DNA of 64,000 bases from Albimonas sp963977235. Lineage in GTDB: Bacteria; Pseudomonadota; Alphaproteobacteria; Rhodobacterales; Rhodobacteraceae. A program made the translations under genes and the position numbers. Numbering within the stretch: the first letter of the stretch is position 1; each line of letters starts with the position of its first letter. This document shows positions 59,154-64,000 of the stretch, piece by piece. Under the pieces are notes generated by a model. It ran no database searches, was not told where the DNA came from, and was given only the letters and a program-made list of their open reading frames with translations. The stretch lies in NCBI RefSeq assembly GCF_963977235.1, contig NZ_CAXBOD010000003.1:1-64000 (forward strand), written 5' to 3'.

Positions 59154-61178
59154 TCAGGCGCTTCGGCGCAACCTTCGCAGCGCCCGGAGTCTCGCAAGCC
59201 GCCGCGCCATGGCCGAGGGCTCGGCCCCCGTCGGGCGGGCCGGGCCGGCGCGCCGGATCGGCGCCGCCCCCTCGACCTCAGGGCCCGCGCCGTGGCCGGT
59301 CTTGTCCCAGTAGGCCGGCGCGGTCACGGATTCGACCAGCGCCTTGAACGCCGCCAGCGTCGCCAGCGGCCAGTAGAACGGCAGCAGCAGCGCGCGCGGC
59401 AGGCTCGACCGCCAGCCCGCCCGTCGCAGCCCCACCATCACCGAGGCGAGCAGGATCCCCTGCCCCGCGTGCATGAACCCCAGCAGCGACAGCACCACCC
59501 ACCCCGGCTGGGCCAGCAGCGCCGAGCCGCCGGCCAGCAGCGGCCAGGCGAACAGCGCCGTCCAGAAGAGCGGCTGCGACAGGAACGCCGCCCCCGCGCC
59601 CACGAAATGCACCTGCATGCCGAGGAACCCCCGCCAGCCGAGGTCGCGCCACAGGCGCAGCGGGTCGCGCATGTGGATCTGCCAGGTCTGCAGGTAGCCC
59701 TTCTGCCAGCGCGAGCGCTGTCGCAGCCAGGCGCCGGCGCGGGTCACGGCCTCCTCGCCCGTGTCGGAGTCGATCATCCGGGTGACGAAGCCCGCGCGCG
59801 CCAGGCGCACGCCGAGGTCCGCATCCTCGGTCACGTTCCAGGCGTCCCAGCCGCCCAGCCGCTCGAGCGCCCGGCGGCGGATGAACAGCGATGTGCCCGC
59901 CAGCGGGATCGGCGCCCCCAGTCGGGTCAGCGCCGGCAGCACAAGGTGGAACCAGGCCGCGTATTCCATGGCGAAGCAGCGACTTACCCAACCCTCCGCC
60001 CCGTTGGAGATCTTCAGCCGCGCCTGCAGGCAGGCGACGCGCGGGGGCGAGCGGGCGAACCCCTCGACCGCCTTGCGCAACTGGTCTGGGTCGGGGCGGT
60101 CCTCGGCGTCGTAGACGCCCACGATGACGCCGCGCGCGAAGTCGAGCGCGTGGTTCAGCGCCCGAGGCTTGGTGCGCGGCCCGCCCGGCGGAGCGGGAAT
60201 CACCCGCAGCCAGGGGGGCGGGTCGGCGGCGGCGATGGCGGCCACGGTCTCGGGATCGTCGGCCTCGACCGCGAGAATCACGTCCAGCCGCTCGGCCGGG
60301 TAGTCCAGTCGGCGCAGCGCGGCGATCAGGCCGGGGGCGGCCTGAGGCTCCTTGTAGAGGGCGATCAGCAGGGTGACGCAGGGCAGCAGCGTCGCCTCGG
60401 CCGCGGGGGGAGGATGCGGCGGCTCGGGCCGCATGAACAGGGCGGCGATGCGGACCGCCATGTTGGCGGCGTTGAAGACCAGCGCCACCAGAAACACCAG
60501 CGCCAGGGTCGGCCCGGGCGCGAGCGCCGCCGCGACCGGGACCGAGAGCAGCGCAAGGCCGAGCGCAAGCCGCGCCCGCGGCGACGAGAGCCCCTGCGCC
60601 GACAGGCTGCGCGGCGCCCGCCCTGCGGCGCGGGCCGCCCGCCGCTCCCCCGGCACGGCCATCAGCGCGGCGTCGAGCCCCGAGGGCGGGCAGATCGCCA
60701 CCCGCAGGCGGATGTCGCGCGGCAGGTCGAAGGCCCGCCGCGCCGCCTCGGGATCGCGCATCAGGCGCATGGGATCGGGGCTGACCAGAGTCACCTGCCG
60801 CGGGTCGCCGGCATCGCGCCGCCACGGCACGGCCCGCCAGGTCACGATCGCCTGCAGCGGGGTTTCGGCCAGCAGCGCGGGATCGGGAGGCTCGGCCGCG
60901 AGGTCCACGGCCGCGATCCCCATCTGCCGGCCCAGCACGCGGGCCAGCGCCTCGGGCGAGACCAGGCCGTGGGCGGCCAGGATCTCCCCCAGCGGCGCGC
61001 CGGAGCGGCGCTGGCGGCGCAGCGCCACGGCGATCGACAGTTCGGAGGCCGCGCCCTCGCGCACCAGCAAGGCGCCCAGCCGCTCCGTCGGGGGACGGCG
61101 CGAGCGGTCGGACGGGGCGGCGGGGAGGACCTCATGCGGGTCGCCCCGCCGCACCGAGGGGGCGGGTGACGGGGACAT
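59154..61178 (-). CDS. Glycosyltransferase family 2 with GspE/MshE-type N-terminal domain
   Basis: A 674-residue inner-membrane protein. Residues ~30-175 resemble the GspE/MshE N-terminal domain (GALLVREGAASELSIAVALRRQ, GEILAAHGLVSPEALARVLGRQ). In MshE this domain binds cyclic di-GMP. Two hydrophobic segments follow near 205-245. The family 2 glycosyltransferase domain then spans about 265-490, with EADDPETVAAIAA, DAEDRPDPDQLRKAV, WNVTEDADLGVRLARAG and the processive QRSRWQKG. Further membrane segments lie at about 530-625. It probably polymerises or transfers sugars, possibly for an exopolysaccharide. I use the ATG at 61178, with GGAGG 12 bases upstream; a TTG at 61205 is the alternative. 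Confidence 0.88.
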   Translation of the reverse strand: MSPSPAPSVRRGDPHEVLPAAPSDRSRRPPTERLGALLVREGAASELSIAVALRRQRRSGAPLGEILAAHGLVSPEALARVLGRQMGIAAVDLAAEPPDPALLAETPLQAIVTWRAVPWRRDAGDPRQVTLVSPDPMRLMRDPEAARRAFDLPRDIRLRVAICPPSGLDAALMAVPGERRAARAAGRAPRSLSAQGLSSPRARLALGLALLSVPVAAALAPGPTLALVFLVALVFNAANMAVRIAALFMRPEPPHPPPAAEATLLPCVTLLIALYKEPQAAPGLIAALRRLDYPAERLDVILAVEADDPETVAAIAAADPPPWLRVIPAPPGGPRTKPRALNHALDFARGVIVGVYDAEDRPDPDQLRKAVEGFARSPPRVACLQARLKISNGAEGWVSRCFAMEYAAWFHLVLPALTRLGAPIPLAGTSLFIRRRALERLGGWDAWNVTEDADLGVRLARAGFVTRMIDSDTGEEAVTRAGAWLRQRSRWQKGYLQTWQIHMRDPLRLWRDLGWRGFLGMQVHFVGAGAAFLSQPLFWTALFAWPLLAGGSALLAQPGWVVLSLLGFMHAGQGILLASVMVGLRRAGWRSSLPRALLLPFYWPLATLAAFKALVESVTAPAYWDKTGHGAGPEVEGAAPIRRAGPARPTGAEPSAMARRLARLRALRRLRRSA

Positions 61179-61267
61179 GCCCGGTCGCAACCTCCGCGCA
61201 GACAAAGGGGTCGGAAGCGCGAAGGTCGCGGATCAGGGTTAAGTATGGGTAAAGCCGGCGGCCGGCC

Positions 61268-62809
61268 TCAGGCGGTCAGGACGGCGCCGTCGCGCCGGGA
61301 ATCGGCGGCCGCCTCGACCGCGCCCCTGGCGTTGCGGCGCACCGCGTGAACGCCGCCGAAGAACAGGCTGTCCTGCGGCCAGGGACGAGCCGCGGGGAAG
61401 GCGCGCAGCAGGTCGGCCCGTTCAGACTCTGGGAAGCGGTCCTCGAAGTCGATCGAGGGGCCGGCGGGGGCGTCCGGATCGCCGGGGGGCGGGGCGTGCT
61501 CCACATGCAGGCGCGGGGCGGCGACGGCGCGGTCCAGCGCCTCGCCCCGGTCGGCGAGCCGGGCGATGGCCTGGGCCATGGCCGAGCGGATCCGGTTCGA
61601 GCCGCCCGAGCCCAGCGCCGCGACGCTGCCGTCGGGCCAGGTCATCACCGTGGGCGCCATCATCGAGGCGAGCCGCGTGTCCGGGCTCCAGCCGTCCAGC
61701 CCCAGCGGCAGCAGGTCCGCCTCGCCCAGCATGTTGTTGGCCATGGTCCCGGTTCCCGGCACGACCAGCCCGCAGCCCTCGCCGTTCGAGAGCGTCAGCG
61801 CCGCGGCCATGCCCGAGGCGTCGACGGCCGAGATATGGGTGGTCCCGCGCACCGACTGCGCGCGGACGGCCAGCGCCCGCAGCCGCTCGACCTCCGCCTC
61901 GCCCAGCAGGGCGAGGACGGCGGCCTCGCCCCCGGCCTCCAGCGCCTCGGCCCGCGCGCGGGCGACCAGGGCGAGCGCCCGGGCCCAGTCGACGGCCGAG
62001 GCGTCCGTCGGGGCCAGCCGCAGCGCCAGGGCGACCAGCGTGCCGCCAAGCGAGGGCTCGGGGTTCAGCAGCAGGCGCGCGGCGCCGCGCTCGGCCTGCA
62101 GCGGCTCGCGCCACAGGGGGCGGTAGGCGGCGAGGTCCGCGGCGGTCAGGTGGCCGCCGGCGGAGGCGGTCTCGGCGAGGGCTGCGGCGATCTCGCCCTC
62201 CTGGAACAGCCGCGGCCCCTCGTGGGCGAGGGCGTCGAGCGCGTCGGCCAGAGCGGGGTTGGCCAGCGTTTCGCCGGCGCGGGCCAGGGTCTCGCCGTCG
62301 GGGCAGAACAGGGCGCGGGCGGCAGGGGTGGCGCGGCAGATCGGGGCGATCACCTGCAGGACATCGGCCTGGAAGGCGGAGAAGGGCAGGCCCTTGCCCG
62401 CCGCCTCGATGGCGGGGCCTGCCAGTTCGCGCCAGGGCATGCGGCCGAAGCGGGCGTGCGCCTCGGCGAGGCCGGGGACGAGGCCGGGCGTGGCGATGGC
62501 GGCCGCGCCGATGTGGAAGCTTTGCCGGGCGCCGCCGAAGTCGGCCTCGACCTCCCGCAGGTCGCGGGCGTGCTCGGGCAGGCGACGGCGCGGGGTCTGC
62601 ACGAAGCAGTCCAGCATCCGCGCGCGGCCCGAGGCCTCGCGCAGCGCGAGGAAACCGCCGCCGAACAGCCCCGCGAGCAGCGGCTCGGCCGCGCAGGCCG
62701 CCAGGGCCGCCGCGACCACGGCGTCCACGGCCGAGCCGCCTGCCCGCAGCGCCACTGCGCCGGCCTCTGCGGTCGCGGCATGGCCCGCGGCGATTGCAAA
62801 ACGCGACAT
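61268..62809 (-). CDS. Gamma-glutamyltransferase-family protein
   Basis: A 513-residue Ntn-hydrolase of the gamma-glutamyltransferase family, which is made as a proenzyme and self-cleaves before a catalytic threonine. The threonine lies in RGTTHISAVDASGMAAALT near residue 339, and the small subunit contains NGEGCGLVVPGTGTMANNML and GGSNRIRSAMAQ. The N-terminal AIAAGHAATAEAGAVALRAGGSAVDA is typical. No signal peptide is visible, so it may be cytoplasmic. AGGGGGA lies eight bases before the ATG at 62809. The long open frame upstream covers the next gene and is not real. Confidence 0.9.
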   Translation of the reverse strand: MSRFAIAAGHAATAEAGAVALRAGGSAVDAVVAAALAACAAEPLLAGLFGGGFLALREASGRARMLDCFVQTPRRRLPEHARDLREVEADFGGARQSFHIGAAAIATPGLVPGLAEAHARFGRMPWRELAGPAIEAAGKGLPFSAFQADVLQVIAPICRATPAARALFCPDGETLARAGETLANPALADALDALAHEGPRLFQEGEIAAALAETASAGGHLTAADLAAYRPLWREPLQAERGAARLLLNPEPSLGGTLVALALRLAPTDASAVDWARALALVARARAEALEAGGEAAVLALLGEAEVERLRALAVRAQSVRGTTHISAVDASGMAAALTLSNGEGCGLVVPGTGTMANNMLGEADLLPLGLDGWSPDTRLASMMAPTVMTWPDGSVAALGSGGSNRIRSAMAQAIARLADRGEALDRAVAAPRLHVEHAPPPGDPDAPAGPSIDFEDRFPESERADLLRAFPAARPWPQDSLFFGGVHAVRRNARGAVEAAADSRRDGAVLTA

Positions 62810-62919
62810 CCGGCCTGTCCCCCTGAGAAACCCCTCACCCGTTACGACCGCAGCCGCGCGCCGTCCAGCCCGGGCCAGCCCGGGCCAGCCCGGACGCCCC
62901 CGCGCGCGCCGCCCCCGCC

Positions 62920-63807
62920 TCAGACCGGGTCCTTGTGGACGATGACGTCGGCTTCGGGGAACGCGTCCAGCATCCGGTGGCGCAGCGCGGCGCCGATGTC
63001 GTGCGCCTCGCGCAGGGGGAGATCGCCCGGCAGCTCGATATGGATCTGCACGAACAGGCGCCGGCCGGCGGTGCGGGTCTTGAGGTCGTGATAGCCCGCC
63101 AGCCCCGGATGCGCGTCGGCGATCGCCCTGAGGCGGCGCACCGTCTCGGCGTCGGCGCCGTGGTCCATCAGCGCCCGCCAGCCGCGCCGCGCCACCCGGT
63201 AGGCCCCCGCCAGCAGCAGCCCCGCCGCCGCCAGCCCCACCAGCGAGTCGAGATCGGCGAACCCGAACCAGGCCGAGGCCGCCAGCGCCGCCATCGCGCC
63301 GAAGTTGGGCAGCAGGTCGGACATGTAGTGCAGCGAATCCGCCGCCACGACCGGGCTGCCGGTGCGCCGCGCCACCCGCAGCTGCCACCAGACCAGCGCC
63401 AGGGTCGCGACGATCGACACCGCCATCACCCCCATGCCCAGCGTCTCGCGCGCCAGCGGCGAGGGGGCGTCGGCCAGCAGCCGCTCGATCGCCCGCCAGC
63501 CGATCAGCAGGGCCGAGATCGCCACCAGCCCCGCCTGCCCCAGCGAGGCCAGGTCCTCGGCCGAGCCATGGCCGAAGGCGTGCTCCTCGTCCGCGGGCTT
63601 GGAAGCGTAGAGCACCGCGGCGAGCCCGGCCAGCGAAGCGACCGCGTCGATGGCCGAGTCCGCCAGGCTGGCCGCAACCCCCAGCGAGCCGGTCTCGCGC
63701 AGGGCCCACAGCTTGAGGCCCGCCAGCATCAGGGCCACGGCCACCGCCGCCGCCCCGGCCGAGGCCGCCAGCCTGTCGTCGCCCTTGATGTTGTGCCGGT
63801 CGCTCAT
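62920..63807 (-). CDS. Cation diffusion facilitator (FieF-type) metal exporter
   Basis: A 295-residue CDF exporter of Zn2+, Fe2+ or similar ions. Six helices are predicted. The helix 2 and 5 metal ligands appear as SLADSAIDAVASLAG (Asp, Asp) and DSLHYMSDLLPN (His, Asp), the FieF-type set. HAFGHGSAEDLASLGQ is the loop typical of the family. The C-terminal cytoplasmic domain (about 205-295) has HDLKTRTAGRRLFVQIHIELP. The specific metal cannot be told from sequence. The ATG at 63807 starts the family N-terminus. Bases 63808-64000 downstream of its start contain no visible gene. Confidence 0.93.
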   Translation of the reverse strand: MSDRHNIKGDDRLAASAGAAAVAVALMLAGLKLWALRETGSLGVAASLADSAIDAVASLAGLAAVLYASKPADEEHAFGHGSAEDLASLGQAGLVAISALLIGWRAIERLLADAPSPLARETLGMGVMAVSIVATLALVWWQLRVARRTGSPVVAADSLHYMSDLLPNFGAMAALAASAWFGFADLDSLVGLAAAGLLLAGAYRVARRGWRALMDHGADAETVRRLRAIADAHPGLAGYHDLKTRTAGRRLFVQIHIELPGDLPLREAHDIGAALRHRMLDAFPEADVIVHKDPV

Positions 63808-64000
63808 GGCGCGGGGTCTATTGCCGTGGCTCGCGGCAGGCAACCGCGGCGTCGCCGCGGGCGGGGCGCCACCCGGGCGCCGCCCAACCCCGGCCCCGGA
63901 ATCGCCCCCATCGGCGCGCAGCCTGCAACGGAATGGGGAGGGGTCGTGCGTGACAGGAGACGAGGGGGGCGAGCCTCGCCGCCCGGCCCGTCCGCATCCG

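Noticed and set aside
62810..63709. Long N-terminal extension of the gamma-glutamyltransferase frame
   Set aside because: The extension overlaps the metal exporter gene on the same strand in another frame and is Arg/Ala/Gly shadow. The family N-terminus and ribosome-binding site place the start at 62809.

Overview
The window is chromosomal DNA of a very GC-rich alphaproteobacterium, most likely in the order Rhodobacterales. This rests on the very high GC content, a short HIG1-type membrane protein next to a cob(I)yrinate adenosyltransferase and etfBA, a DhnA-type class I fructose-bisphosphate aldolase, putA with a divergent Lrp-type regulator, and an alphaproteobacterial-style Tad/Flp pilus locus. 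I saw no rRNA, tRNA, CRISPR array, insertion sequence or prophage. Genes are packed tightly on both strands. High GC creates long antisense shadow frames almost everywhere, and these were left out.

1-7.3 kb: two glycolysis genes on the minus strand (fbaB, pgk) enclose an OafA-type acyltransferase, tspO and an uncharacterised exported protein. 7.5-13.4 kb (plus): a 678-residue RTX/Ig-like protein, an SDR oxidoreductase, the HIG1-type protein, the adenosyltransferase and etfBA, closed by a clear terminator. 13.5-16.7 kb: a minus-strand cassette (RidA-like protein, Bcr/CflA-type MFS exporter, EamA exporter) flanked by inverted copies of a 55-base sequence. In one copy the sequence is an arm of a 106-base imperfect palindrome.

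17.0-24.4 kb (plus): a tight seven-gene unit with an NMT1/SsuA-type ABC importer, a cytosine-deaminase-like amidohydrolase, a GlcD-type flavoprotein, a 2-oxoglutarate/Fe(II)-type oxygenase and a creatininase-family amidohydrolase. It reads as import and stepwise breakdown of one small nitrogen-containing molecule, and I recognise no characterised pathway with this set. It is the best candidate here for an undescribed system. 24.6-27.5 kb (minus): a chemoreceptor and an exported small protein that may be its sensing partner.

27.7-38.0 kb: gap, a broken GNAT acetyltransferase, parC, an EVE-domain/YciI pair, a sarcosine-oxidase-like flavoprotein, and the putR/putA proline catabolic pair. 38.1-51.2 kb: a Tad locus (cpaA, two TPR lipoproteins, tadC, tadB, tadA, tadZ, an OmpA-like lipoprotein, the rcpA/cpaC secretin, cpaB, two Flp-type pilins) and a divergent lytic transglycosylase. 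Hairpins split it into at least two transcription units, and tadE/F/G are not in the window.

51.2-57.3 kb: scoA and scoB with a methyltransferase gene between them, a 2,2-dialkylglycine decarboxylase-like gene with a divergent Lrp-type regulator, and a gabD-type dehydrogenase. Decarboxylation of 2-aminoisobutyrate would give acetone, and the sco enzyme activates acetoacetate, so the neighbourhood hints at a dialkylglycine/ketone-body module. 57.6-63.8 kb: a GNAT protein, a DUF1194 von Willebrand protein, a glycosyltransferase with a GspE/MshE-type N-terminal domain, a gamma-glutamyltransferase and a cation-diffusion-facilitator transporter. Bases 63808-64000 hold nothing I can identify.
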